From the NCBI GenBank assembly GCA_020637635.1, contig JACKKB010000004.1, positions 124,001-188,000 of the forward strand: a stretch of DNA of 64,000 bases. The letters are read 5' to 3'. The translations under genes were made by a program, and so were the position numbers. Position 1 is the first letter of the stretch. The number at the start of each line of letters is the position of its first letter. Below the pieces are notes generated by a model, which was not told where the DNA came from, searched no databases, and saw only the letters and a list, made by a program, of their open reading frames with translations. Below, one piece after another: positions 44,682-54,669 of the stretch. This DNA comes from Albidovulum sp. GTDB lineage: Bacteria > Pseudomonadota > Alphaproteobacteria > Rhodobacterales > Rhodobacteraceae.

Positions 44682-47453
44682 ATGGTCGGTGCGAGTAAGA
44701 TCCTAACGGTGTCCTATGGCACCTTCTCGTGCACGCTGGAAGGCTTCGACGAGCCTTTCTCGACGATGAAGGCGATCGCGGAATACTTCCGCGACCTCGC
44801 CGCGGACGATCGCTACTTCGGGGCCGAGCCGCCGACCCCGGATGCCGAGATGCTCCACCGCATCGCCGAACGCGAGATCCAGCGCCGGGTCGAGGCGAAG
44901 ATCAGTGAACACGGGGTCGTGCTGCGCGCCGGCGACGCGACCGGCACCCTGCCCGAAGCCGCGAGCATGGAAGCCGCGCCCGAAGCGCCCGCCGCCGCAG
45001 CGACCCTCGCCGCCGCCGGCATTGCCGGGGCCGCGACGCAGCCCGGGGCGGACGAGGCTGAGGCCGAAGAACTCGCCGCCAGGGAATTCGCCGCCGACGC
45101 CAACGCCCCGATCCCCGATGCCGCCTTCGATGCCGGCACCTCCGGCGCCGACTCCGCGCTCGCCAAGCTGGCGCGGATCCGCGCCGTGGTGGCCGACGCC
45201 GCGCTTGACTCGCCCTACACCGACACGGCTCAGGACTTCGCCATCGAAAATCCGATCGGCGAGAGCGACTTCGGTTTCGCGCTCGACTTCGGCGACGATC
45301 TGCCTGAACCGCACGAGCCCGAGGCCGCCCCGGAAACGACGGCCACCGAGACCGCGGCGGAACCCGCCGAAGACCTGGCGGCCGACCCGATGGCCGACCC
45401 GATGGCCGACCCGATGACGGACCCTGCGACCGAGCTGGCCGACGCCGGTCTCGACGCCGACTCCGATTGGGACGCGGTTGAGGCCGCCGGGACGCAGGAA
45501 ACCTCCGCAGCCGGCGAAAGCGATGCCGGCGAGGTTCTGACCCTGACCGAGGCCTATGCTGTCCCCGCCGAAAACCCCGTTGCCGAAAGCCCCGTTGCCG
45601 AAATCCCCGTTGCCGAAAGCCCCGTTGCCGAACACCCCGTTCGGGATACCCGGGCCGCCGACTCGTCTGGCGTCGAAGCGGACCTCCCGGCAGACGACGA
45701 TACGGCCGAGGCAGACGTCGCAGTCGCGGACATCACCGAAGTGGATCTGGCCGGAGAGGACTTGACCGAACCGGACATGACCGAACCGGACATGACCGAA
45801 CCGGATCAGGCGGACGTAGAACAGGCGGAAGTGGATCAGCCGGAAGTGGACCTGGCCGAGGCGGATCTGGCCGAGGTGGCCGCGACCGAAGCGGACGAAG
45901 CCGCCCCGTCGGCCGGCACCGAGACGTTCCAGCGCCGCATCCTGCGCATCAGCCCGCGCGGTCAGGCCCCGGTCGCGGATGCCGATGACGAGGCCGCCGC
46001 CCACATCGCCGGACGCAGCTTCGTCGTCATCGGCACGGGCGCCGAGGACGCTGACGATCAGGACACCGCGGCCGGCGATGTCGATCGGACCGCAGCGGAC
46101 GAAACCGCCTTCGAAGGTGCCGAGGCCGAAGAAGCCACCCCCTTCGAAGCCGCCCCCTTCGAAGCTGCCGCCGAAGACGCTGCGGCAGAAGACGCTGTCG
46201 CGGAAGAGCCCGAGGCCGAGGGAGAGGCGCTCGAAGGGCTCGGGGACAGCCTGTCCGAGGACGACGACGCGCCAATGGCCGGACCGGCAGGTGAGGACTC
46301 CGGTCTCGGGCGCGACGAGGAGCAGGCGGCCGAGGCCAAACCCGACGCCGAGTTCGACGACGAGGCTGCCGCCGGAAGCGAGGACGAAGACCTCGAAGCG
46401 CTTTACGGAGCCTTCGAGGACGAGGACCACACGCCGCTCGAAGAGCGCACCGCCGCGGTGCTTGCGGCGCTGGCCGACCGTGACCAGGGCGCCGAGGAGG
46501 AGTTCGAGCCGCAGGACGGCGAGACCGGCGAACAGGACGACGACGATGTCGCGCTCCTGGCCGGGATCGAGGCCGCGCTCGGTCAGTCCGGTCTCGATGC
46601 CGAGGCCGAAGAGGATCTGCTGCGCGAACTGGCCGAGGCCGCCCGCGATTCGCGCCGCGATGCCCACGAGGGTCGCGCCATTCTCGAAAGCGAGAGCCAG
46701 GACGAGGAAGCCTCGGTCGAACGCCTCATGGAAGAGGCCAAGACCATGCTCGAGGGCGACGAGAGCCGCCGCCGCTTCTCCGCCATCGCGCATCTGAAGG
46801 CCGCCGTGGCCGCCACCGTGGCCGACCGCAAGCTGCAGCCGAAGGACGGCGACGCCGACCGCGAGGACGAAGAGGAAAGCGCGCTCGACCAGTACCGCGA
46901 GGACCTCTCGAAGGCCGTGCGCCCGCGCCGGATGCAGAGCGAGACCGGGGCGACGACCCTCCGCCCGACGCTCGGCGCCCGTCCGGCACCGCTGGTTCTG
47001 GTCTCCGAACAGCGCATCGACCGGCCCGACGATTCCTCGGTGAGGGAAATCGCGCCGATCCGTCCGCGCCGCGTCTCTGCAAGCGCGCTGAAGGGCCGGC
47101 TCGATCACGACCCCGACGAGACCGGAGCCGAGGAGGTCGAGGCGCTGACACCCGAAGAGGCCAACAGCTTTGCCGAATTCGCCGACCGGCTCGGCGCTTC
47201 AAGCCTGCCCGAGCTTCTGGAGGCCGCCGCCGCCTATACCGCGACGGTCGAAGGCCAGCCGCATTTCTCGCGCCCGGAGATCCTGCGCAAGGTCGCGCGG
47301 ATGTCGGACGACGAAGGCTTCAGCCGCGAAGAGGGGTTGCGCTCGTTCGGCATGCTGATGCGCGAGGGCAAGATCCAGAAGGTCGCCCGCGGCCAGTTCC
47401 GGCTGTCCGACGGATCCCGCTTCATGGACGAGGCGCTGCGCGCGGCGAACTGA
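44682..47453 (+). CDS. Long acidic repeat protein, hypothetical
   Basis: 923 residues, unrecognised. Three parts: an N-terminal ~80-residue region of ordinary composition (ILTVSYGTFSCTLEGFDEPF, IAEYFRDLAADDRYFG); a very acidic, Ala/Glu/Asp-rich middle of ~600 residues with short tandem repeats (VAESP-type at 45567-45641, ADPM-type at 45381-45416, TEPDM-type at 45765-45809); and a basic-to-neutral C-terminal ~200 residues ending FSREEGLRSFGMLMREGKIQ. No signal peptide or membrane helix is visible. The folded ends and long disordered linker suggest a scaffold or tether. A strong terminator follows. ATG 44661 is possible but adds only seven residues. Confidence 0.75.
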   Translation: MVGASKILTVSYGTFSCTLEGFDEPFSTMKAIAEYFRDLAADDRYFGAEPPTPDAEMLHRIAEREIQRRVEAKISEHGVVLRAGDATGTLPEAASMEAAPEAPAAAATLAAAGIAGAATQPGADEAEAEELAAREFAADANAPIPDAAFDAGTSGADSALAKLARIRAVVADAALDSPYTDTAQDFAIENPIGESDFGFALDFGDDLPEPHEPEAAPETTATETAAEPAEDLAADPMADPMADPMTDPATELADAGLDADSDWDAVEAAGTQETSAAGESDAGEVLTLTEAYAVPAENPVAESPVAEIPVAESPVAEHPVRDTRAADSSGVEADLPADDDTAEADVAVADITEVDLAGEDLTEPDMTEPDMTEPDQADVEQAEVDQPEVDLAEADLAEVAATEADEAAPSAGTETFQRRILRISPRGQAPVADADDEAAAHIAGRSFVVIGTGAEDADDQDTAAGDVDRTAADETAFEGAEAEEATPFEAAPFEAAAEDAAAEDAVAEEPEAEGEALEGLGDSLSEDDDAPMAGPAGEDSGLGRDEEQAAEAKPDAEFDDEAAAGSEDEDLEALYGAFEDEDHTPLEERTAAVLAALADRDQGAEEEFEPQDGETGEQDDDDVALLAGIEAALGQSGLDAEAEEDLLRELAEAARDSRRDAHEGRAILESESQDEEASVERLMEEAKTMLEGDESRRRFSAIAHLKAAVAATVADRKLQPKDGDADREDEEESALDQYREDLSKAVRPRRMQSETGATTLRPTLGARPAPLVLVSEQRIDRPDDSSVREIAPIRPRRVSASALKGRLDHDPDETGAEEVEALTPEEANSFAEFADRLGASSLPELLEAAAAYTATVEGQPHFSRPEILRKVARMSDDEGFSREEGLRSFGMLMREGKIQKVARGQFRLSDGSRFMDEALRAAN
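45381..45416 (+). repeat. 12-base tandem repeat (3 copies)
   Basis: GCCGACCCGATG occurs three times head to tail, coding ADPM repeats inside the acidic protein. All copies are identical. Confidence 0.8.
45567..45641 (+). repeat. 15-base tandem repeat (5 copies)
   Basis: GCCGAA-xx-CCCCGTT repeats five times with changes in only two positions, coding AE(N/S/I/H)PV blocks. It is at the DNA level in frame and could change copy number by slippage. Confidence 0.85.
45765..45809 (+). repeat. 15-base tandem repeat (3 copies)
   Basis: ACCGAACCGGACATG appears twice identically and a third time as ACCGAACCGGATCAG, coding TEPDM/TEPDQ inside the acidic protein. Confidence 0.75.
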
Positions 47454-47473
47454 ACCCCGCGGCGGCCGGACGA

Positions 47474-47737
47474 TCAGGCGGAGCGGTCCTCGGACCGCTC
47501 CGTTTTCGTTTGCGCCCCGGGATCGGCGCGGCCGACGCCGCGGAAGACCGGCCTCAGCGGCAGGATCCAGAGCACACCGAGGCCGATGTAGACGCCGAGC
47601 TCGATCCAGATCGGCTGCCGCCCCCAGGTCGCGTCGATCCAGTTGGCAAGGCTCACCGCCGCGACGATGTAGAGCGGCAGGCCGACAAGCAGCACGAGGA
47701 GCGACAGGCGCCGCCGGGCCTTGTAGCCAAGGCTCAT
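47474..47737 (-). CDS. DUF2842 small membrane protein
   Basis: 87 residues. MSLGYKARRRLSLLVLLVGL begins the family; two membrane helices (about 11-32 and 46-62) are seen, followed by a charged tail. Function unknown. Its last codons form the arms of a terminator for the opposite gene, so the tail sequence is set partly by RNA-structure needs. Confidence 0.85.
   Translation of the reverse strand: MSLGYKARRRLSLLVLLVGLPLYIVAAVSLANWIDATWGRQPIWIELGVYIGLGVLWILPLRPVFRGVGRADPGAQTKTERSEDRSA
47480..47511 (+). terminator. Rho-independent terminator of the acidic protein gene
   Basis: GGAGCGGTCC-TC-GGACCGCTCC gives a perfect ten-base stem, then GTTTTCGTTT. It lies 27 bases after the stop at 47453 and overlaps the 3' end of the convergent DUF2842 gene. 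Confidence 0.8.
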
Positions 47738-47912
47738 GCCGTCACCCGGGTGCCAGAACGGTAGGTCGGGGTGCGGCGCGCCGCCGGCCCGACACGCCGC
47801 AGGTGCCGCGGGGACCGCCCCGCCGCCGCCCGCGCCCGACAGGTGTCGGGCACGCGCGTTCCTGGCGGGCGCCGGTCGCACTCTGCATCGGAAAGGCACG
47901 CGCGCATGGGTC

Positions 47913-49205
<1,293 letters not shown>

Positions 49206-49323
49206 GCGATCCTGCTCCTTCAGCGGCGAACTCTGCGGCAAACGGGGCCGGTATAGACCGCCCGGACTGCGGGCGAAACCGGTTTTTCGCCGCAGCCGCG
49301 ACGCGCTCGGGGTGCGGCGCGGT

Positions 49324-50136
49324 TCAGGGGGTCGCGGCGGCGAGACGGGGGCCGAGCCGGATCGCCTTGACCACCGTTGCCCGCCCGCTTGCGTCATCGG
49401 TCTCGACATAGGTGCCGCAGAGCGTCGCCTCGCCGGCGGCCGGCTTGAACCGCTCCTTGGCCATGCCGGTCACGAAGCGCCGCATGGGTTCTTGCTTTTC
49501 CATGCCGATGACCGAGTTGTAGTCGCCGCACATGCCGGCGTCGGACTGGAACGCGGTGCCGCCCGGCAGGATCTGCGCATCAGCCGTCGGCACATGGGTG
49601 TGGGTACCGACGACAAGGCTCGCGCGGCCGTCGCACCAATGGCCCATGCCCATCTTCTCGCTGGTCGCCTCGCAGTGGATGTCGACGAGCGCCGCCTGCA
49701 CCGCAGCGCCCAGCGGATGTGCGCGCAGGACCGCGTCGACGGCCGAGAACGGATCGTCGAAGGGGCGCTTCATGAATACCTGGCCAAGCACCTGCGCGAC
49801 CATCACCTTGCGTCCGCCCGGCGCGTTGAAAACCCGCGCGCCCTTGCCCGGCGCACTGCGGGCGAAGTTGAGCGGCCGGATGAGGCGCGGTTCGCTTTCG
49901 ATGAAACCGAGCATCTCGCGCTGGTCGAAGGCATGATCACCGAGCGTCACGCAATCGGCCCCCGCATCGAAGAGCGCCTTGGCATGTTCGGGCGAGAGCC
50001 CCGCGCCCGAGGTCGCGTTCTCGCCGTTCACGACGATGAAGTCGAGCGCCCAGTCGCGGCGCAGCTCCGGCAACCGGGCCGAGACCGCGGTGCGGCCGCT
50101 GCGGCCCATCACATCGCCTAGAAAAAGGAGTTTCAT
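49324..50136 (-). CDS. YmdB-type metallophosphoesterase
   Basis: 270 residues. FLGDVMGRSGRTAV, VVNGENATSGAGLS, DCVTLGDHAFDQREML and VVGTHTHVPTADAQILPGG give the metal-binding residues of the TIGR00282 family. Members cleave 2',3'-cyclic nucleotides and affect RNA handling. ATG 50136 is chosen, with AGG seven bases upstream. It is in the same direction as purA and the gene for cyclo-ligase lies farther upstream. Confidence 0.9.
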   Translation of the reverse strand: MKLLFLGDVMGRSGRTAVSARLPELRRDWALDFIVVNGENATSGAGLSPEHAKALFDAGADCVTLGDHAFDQREMLGFIESEPRLIRPLNFARSAPGKGARVFNAPGGRKVMVAQVLGQVFMKRPFDDPFSAVDAVLRAHPLGAAVQAALVDIHCEATSEKMGMGHWCDGRASLVVGTHTHVPTADAQILPGGTAFQSDAGMCGDYNSVIGMEKQEPMRRFVTGMAKERFKPAAGEATLCGTYVETDDASGRATVVKAIRLGPRLAAATP

Positions 50137-50299
50137 GGGCAATGCCTAGTCCGCCCGGCGCGCCTTCGCAAGCACGAGCGGGTGCACCCCGGGCGGCAAC
50201 ACCGTTTCCGAACTCGCGCCAATCCCGGCGGGATCCGGTTATTCTTGGCGCTCTGTGACAACAATCGACCGGGCTTGCAACAATCGGAAGACGCATATC

Positions 50300-51094
50300 A
50301 TGCGCGCAACCCCTGTCGCCACCGCCGCACTCATGCTGCTGTCGCCCGCGGCCGCGCCCGCGGCCACGATCACGTTCGATGCGCGGACCTATCCGAATTT
50401 CTCCGCAAGCTGCACCGAGAACGGCATCAGCGCGACCTCGCTCGGCGGGATGCTGGCGCCCCGGACCAATGGCAACGCGCCCGGCAATGTGCCTATCGAC
50501 GACAACGGCATCGCGTTCACGAATGGCGTGGCGCTGGCACCGTCGGGGCTGATTGATCAGGCGGCCTTCACGCTCACCCCGCTCGGCTACGGCGGCCATC
50601 TTCCGGCGACCCTGCCCTGGGACATCAAGATCTCGGGCATGATCGGCGGAATCGAGAGCGCGATGCAGCGCCACCAGCTCTCCGCCACCGGCGGCGCGGT
50701 GAAGGCGATCCTCCTTGCGGCACCGGGGCTGCAGTTCGATGCCGTATCCATCCAGCTCGACTTTCCGAACGGCTGCCTCGGCGCGCCCTGCGCGCATTTC
50801 GACCTGAACGAGGTCGAGATCGCCGCCGAGCCGCTGCCGGCCGCCGCGCTCTTCTCCGCGTCGGGCCTGGCGCTTCTGGCGGGCACCGGCGCGATGCACC
50901 GGCGCGATGCGCCGCCGCGCGCGCCCAGGAAGGCTCAGCCGCCAGGTATCAGGATGCCCTTGTCCGTCACCACGATGTCGAGCGGCTGGTCGGTCGCCTC
51001 GATCGGCACCTCGTCCACCTCCTGCGCCGCGAAGGCAAAGCCGATCGCGGTGACCGGCCCGCGCGCGCGTAGCGCCTCGAGCGTGCGGTCGTAG
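50300..51094 (+). CDS. Secreted protein with VPLPA-CTERM-like signal
   Basis: 264 residues in the open frame. MRATPVATAALMLLSPAAAPA is a signal peptide. The mature region (about 22-190) has single Cys pairs and ends in AEPLPAAALFSASGLALLAGT then GAMHRR: a PLPA motif, a hydrophobic helix and a basic end, as in the VPLPA-CTERM sorting signals of Rhodobacteraceae. In such proteins the C-terminus stops a few residues after the Arg-rich end. Here the frame runs on 55 more residues through the antisense of the cyclo-ligase gene, which probably reflects a lost stop codon. Confidence 0.65.
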   Translation: MRATPVATAALMLLSPAAAPAATITFDARTYPNFSASCTENGISATSLGGMLAPRTNGNAPGNVPIDDNGIAFTNGVALAPSGLIDQAAFTLTPLGYGGHLPATLPWDIKISGMIGGIESAMQRHQLSATGGAVKAILLAAPGLQFDAVSIQLDFPNGCLGAPCAHFDLNEVEIAAEPLPAAALFSASGLALLAGTGAMHRRDAPPRAPRKAQPPGIRMPLSVTTMSSGWSVASIGTSSTSCAAKAKPIAVTGPRARSASSVRS

Positions 51095-51489
51095 AACCCG
51101 CCGCCATAGCCCAGCCGGTAGCCGCGCCGGTCGAAGGCGAGAAGCGGCACGATCAGCACCTCCGGCTCGATCCAGTCCCCCTCCGCCGGCACCAGTGCGC
51201 CGAAGGTGCCGGGCACCATCTCGGCCCCGGGACTCCAGGCGCGGAACCTGAGCGCCTGGCCGGGTCCGAGGATCACCGGCACGCCGACCGGCCCGCGATG
51301 GGTGGCCATCGCCGGCAGGCAGTCGATCTCGGTGCGCATCGGCATGTAGCCCGAAAGCGCCTTGCCCGCATGGGAACCAAGCACCTCGAGAAGCCGGCGG
51401 GCGTCCTCGCTGCCGCGCGCCGCGAAGGCAGCCTTGCGCCGCGCGTAGGCCGCGTCCCGGGCGGCCGCCTTGATCCCGGCGAGCGTCAC
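50935..51489 (-). CDS. 5-formyltetrahydrofolate cyclo-ligase
   Basis: 184 residues. GALVPAEGDWIEPEVLIVPL and FDRRGYRLGYGGGFYDRTLE (ATP-binding) with the C-terminal VPIEATDQPLDIVVTDKG are family hallmarks. It makes 5,10-methenyl-THF from 5-formyl-THF. The start is GTG 51489; its first bases overlap the mgtE stop (GTGA), so the two are coupled. Its 3' end overlaps the secreted-protein frame on the other strand. Confidence 0.9.
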   Translation of the reverse strand: MTLAGIKAAARDAAYARRKAAFAARGSEDARRLLEVLGSHAGKALSGYMPMRTEIDCLPAMATHRGPVGVPVILGPGQALRFRAWSPGAEMVPGTFGALVPAEGDWIEPEVLIVPLLAFDRRGYRLGYGGGFYDRTLEALRARGPVTAIGFAFAAQEVDEVPIEATDQPLDIVVTDKGILIPGG

Positions 51490-52868
51490 AGGAGCACCAG
51501 GGCGGCAAGACCGAGGAAGGCGAAGAAGCCGACCACGTCGGTCACCGTCGTCACGAAGGCCCCCGAGGCAAGCGCCGGATCGACGCCCGCCTTTTCCAGC
51601 GTCACCGGCACGAGAATGCCCGCAAGCCCGGCGACGACGAGGTTCACCACCATCGCCGCCGCCAGCACGACCCCGATCAGCGGAGATCCGAACCGGAGCC
51701 AGCCGACCGCCCCCATGACGAGCGCGAAGACGATGCCGTTGAAGGCGCCCACCAGCACCTCACGCCGCACCACCCGCCAGAGGTTCGATCCGGTGAGGTC
51801 GCGTGTGGCAATGGCGCGCACCGCGACCGTAAGCGCCTGGGTGCCTGCATTCCCGCCCATCGAGGCCACGATCGGCATCAGCACCGCAAGCGCGACGACC
51901 CGCGTGATGACGCCCTCGAACTCGGCGATGACGAAGGTGGCGAGATTCGCGGTGACGAGGTTGACCGCCAGCCAGGGAATGCGCTGCTTCGTCGTCTCGA
52001 TCACGCTGTCGGACAGCGAGCCGTCGCCGACGCCCGCCAGCCGCAGGATGTCCTCCTCGTGCTCTTCGTCGAGCACCGCCATCGCATCGTCGATGGTGAT
52101 GACGCCGGCCAGCCGGTCGTCCTCGTCGACGACGGGAACCGAGATCAGGTGATACTGGTTGAACGCATAGGCGACGTCGCCCTCGTCCTCGAGCACGCCC
52201 ACGGTGCGGAAGCTGTCCTCGACGATGTCGCTGAGCGCCACCGACCGCTTCGACGACAAGAGCTTGCCGAGTGTCACATATCCCGTCGGATGCCACCGCG
52301 GGTCGATCAGGATCACGTGGTAGAACTGATCCGGCAACTCCTTGGCATTACGCAGGAAATCGATCGCCTCGCCCACCGTCCAGTGTTCGGGCGCCGTGAC
52401 CACCTCGCGCTGCATGAGACGGCCGGCGGAGTATTCCGGATAGGTGAGAGACTGTTCGACGGCCACCCGGTCGCTGACCGCCAGCGCGTCGAGAATGCGT
52501 TCCTGGACCGGCTCCTCGAGATCTTCGATGAGGTCGACGACATCGTCGGAATCAAGTTCGCGGACCGCCTCTGAGAGCACCTCGGGCGGCAGCGCCTCGA
52601 TGATCTCCTCGCGGATCGACTCATCGATCTCCGAGAGGATCTCGCCGTCGAATCCCTTCGACCAGAGCCCGACAAGGGCCTTGCGCTCGGTCGCGCCGAT
52701 CTGTTCCAGAAGGTCGGCGATATCGGCGGCATGGAGCGGTGCCATCAGCGCATCGATCTGCGCCGCATCGCCCGCGTCCACGGCATCGAGGATCGCCTGC
52801 ACGAGCTTCGGATCGAGGCCGTATTCGTCCTCGTCGCGCTCTGCGACCGCTTCCTCGCGCTCGGTCAT
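51486..52868 (-). CDS. mgtE: Magnesium transporter MgtE
   Basis: 460 residues. An acidic start, an MgtE-N helical domain (about 20-130) with LHAADIADLLEQI, two CBS domains (AGRLMQREVVTAPEHWTV, SVPVVDEDDRLAGVITIDDA) and five C-terminal membrane helices including PIVASMGGNAGTQALTVAVR. The cytosolic domains sense Mg and gate the channel. It is coupled to the cyclo-ligase gene. No Mg riboswitch is visible in the short leader. Confidence 0.94.
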   Translation of the reverse strand: MTEREEAVAERDEDEYGLDPKLVQAILDAVDAGDAAQIDALMAPLHAADIADLLEQIGATERKALVGLWSKGFDGEILSEIDESIREEIIEALPPEVLSEAVRELDSDDVVDLIEDLEEPVQERILDALAVSDRVAVEQSLTYPEYSAGRLMQREVVTAPEHWTVGEAIDFLRNAKELPDQFYHVILIDPRWHPTGYVTLGKLLSSKRSVALSDIVEDSFRTVGVLEDEGDVAYAFNQYHLISVPVVDEDDRLAGVITIDDAMAVLDEEHEEDILRLAGVGDGSLSDSVIETTKQRIPWLAVNLVTANLATFVIAEFEGVITRVVALAVLMPIVASMGGNAGTQALTVAVRAIATRDLTGSNLWRVVRREVLVGAFNGIVFALVMGAVGWLRFGSPLIGVVLAAAMVVNLVVAGLAGILVPVTLEKAGVDPALASGAFVTTVTDVVGFFAFLGLAALVLL

Positions 52869-52995
52869 CTGCCCCCCGGTTTGATTATCGCGACGATATC
52901 TGAAGGTGTTTCAAAGAAACAGGGGCAAAGCTTCGATTTGCCTCGTTCCGCGACCTCGCTAGACTGGGCGCGAGACACTGGCATGACAGGCGGAA

Positions 52996-54282
52996 ATGGC
53001 GGATCTTCTTCTCGGTCAGACAATCGGATTTGCGGGCAACCCGATGCTCGAAGGGCCCGGCGCCGCGCGTCATTCCGCCCGCGGCGGCGTGCTGGTCGAC
53101 GCCGGGCGCATCGTCGCCGTCGGCGAAGCCGACGACCTGCGCGCGGCCCATCCACGGGCGCGTGTCACCGACTACGGCCAGGCGCTCATCTCGGCCGGCT
53201 TCGTCGATGCCCATGCCCACTACCCCCAGACCGCGATCATCGCGAGCTGGGGCAAGCGGCTCATCGACTGGCTGAACAGCTACACCTTCCCCGAGGAGAT
53301 CAGCTTCGCCGACCCCGCCCATGCCGCCGAGATCGCCGCGCGCTATTTCGATCTGGTGCTCGCGAACGGCACCACGACGGTGTGCTCCTACTGCACCATC
53401 CATCCCGGCAGCGTCACCGCCTTCTTCAGCGAGGCCGAGCGGCGCGGGTTGCGTGCCTTTGCCGGCAAGACCTGCATGGATCGCAACGCGCCCGAGGCGC
53501 TGCGCGACACGCCCCAGAGCGCCCATGACGACAGCAAGCGGCTGCTTGAGACGTGGCACGGGCGCGGCCGCCTCTCTTATGTGATCACGCCCCGCTTCTC
53601 GCCGACGTCGACACCCGACCAGCTCGCCGCGCTCGGCGCGCTCTGGGCCGGGCATCCCGATTGCCTGATGCAGACGCATCTCAGCGAACAGACCGACGAG
53701 ATCGCCTGGGTGAAATCGCTCTACCCCGACGCGCGCGACTATCTCGACACCTACGAGAGCTTTGGCCTGCTCGGTCCCGGCGCCGTCTTCGGCCATGCGA
53801 TCCATCTCGAACCACGCGAAGAGGCGCGCCTGCGCGAGGTGGATGCGAGCCTCGTCCATTGCCCGACCTCGAACACCTTCATCGGCTCGGGCCTCTTCGC
53901 GACGGGCCGTCTTGCCGCGGCCGGCCACCGCATCGGCCTGGCCACCGACACCGGCGGCGGCTCCAGCTTCTCGATGCTGCGCACGATGGCCGCGGCCTAT
54001 GAGGTGGCACAACTGGGCGGCCGCGCGCTGCATCCGAGCGAACTGTGGTGGCTCGCGACACTGGGCTCCGCGCGGGCGCTGCGGGCCGACGACCGCATCG
54101 GCAATCTCGCGCCGGGGCTCGAGGCCGACATCATCGTGGTGGACCTCGCCTCGACCCCGGCGATCGCCCAGCGCGCCGCCCGCGCCGATACCCTCTGGGA
54201 GGCGCTTTTCCCCACGATCATGATGGGCGACGACCGCGCCATCCGCGATGTCTGGGTGGGCGGCCGGCGGCAGGCGGGCTGA
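52996..54282 (+). CDS. guaD: Guanine deaminase
   Basis: 428 residues, amidohydrolase fold. Zn ligands: DAHAHYPQT (HxH), MQTHLSEQTDEIAW, VFGHAIHLEP and the Asp in ATDTGGGSSFSMLRT. SLVHCPTSNTFIGSG is also typical. It turns guanine into xanthine. It starts 127 bases from mgtE, divergent. Length matches the family. Confidence 0.93.
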   Translation: MADLLLGQTIGFAGNPMLEGPGAARHSARGGVLVDAGRIVAVGEADDLRAAHPRARVTDYGQALISAGFVDAHAHYPQTAIIASWGKRLIDWLNSYTFPEEISFADPAHAAEIAARYFDLVLANGTTTVCSYCTIHPGSVTAFFSEAERRGLRAFAGKTCMDRNAPEALRDTPQSAHDDSKRLLETWHGRGRLSYVITPRFSPTSTPDQLAALGALWAGHPDCLMQTHLSEQTDEIAWVKSLYPDARDYLDTYESFGLLGPGAVFGHAIHLEPREEARLREVDASLVHCPTSNTFIGSGLFATGRLAAAGHRIGLATDTGGGSSFSMLRTMAAAYEVAQLGGRALHPSELWWLATLGSARALRADDRIGNLAPGLEADIIVVDLASTPAIAQRAARADTLWEALFPTIMMGDDRAIRDVWVGGRRQAG

Positions 54283-54286
54283 GCCG

Positions 54287-54583
54287 TCACGTCCAGTGCG
54301 TCATGGCCCCGCCCGGCAGGGCGGCGCGCGCCGCCATGGGCAGGTCGGGGGCCAGCCCCTCGGCATCGCAGAACGCAATCACCCAGGCATCGTCGAGCAG
54401 CAGGAAATCAAGCACCGAGCCGAGGAAGTCCGGCTCTCCGGCCCGGGCGGCAAGATCGCCCTCGGACAGGCCGGTCGAGCCGAGAAAGAGCGGCAACAGC
54501 GCTTCGTTCCCGACCAGCCAGCCAAGTGCCCGCAGCCCGATCACCTCGGCCTCGTCCCGGCCGAAAGCCGCCATCTGTTGCAT
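54287..54583 (-). CDS. DUF3572 protein
   Basis: 98 residues from ATG 54583. It matches DUF3572 by IGLRALGWLVGNEALLPLFL and DFLLLDDAWVIAFCDAEGL. Function unknown. The gene is convergent with guaD (four bases between stops) and divergent from the PleD-like gene (86 bases apart). Confidence 0.85.
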   Translation of the reverse strand: MQQMAAFGRDEAEVIGLRALGWLVGNEALLPLFLGSTGLSEGDLAARAGEPDFLGSVLDFLLLDDAWVIAFCDAEGLAPDLPMAARAALPGGAMTHWT

Positions 54584-54669
54584 TTTCAGCGTCCCGGAAA
54601 GCAATTGTTAACCAAAGCGAAGAAAGGATGAGCGCGAGGAACGGTAAAGTAAAGCCGATCGGAGCGCGC

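Noticed and set aside
45567..45641. Regular repeats as a CRISPR array
   Set aside because: The unit is 15 bases with no spacers and codes in frame inside a protein, so it is a coding tandem repeat.
44703..47108. 801-codon open frame on the minus strand opposite the acidic protein
   Set aside because: It arises from the GC bias of the + gene: the translation is Gly/Arg/Val-rich, repetitive and lacks any domain. The + strand frame has a terminator and a plausible promoter.
52869..52995. Magnesium riboswitch before mgtE
   Set aside because: The leader is only about 100 bases and shows no hairpin set that would fit an M-box.
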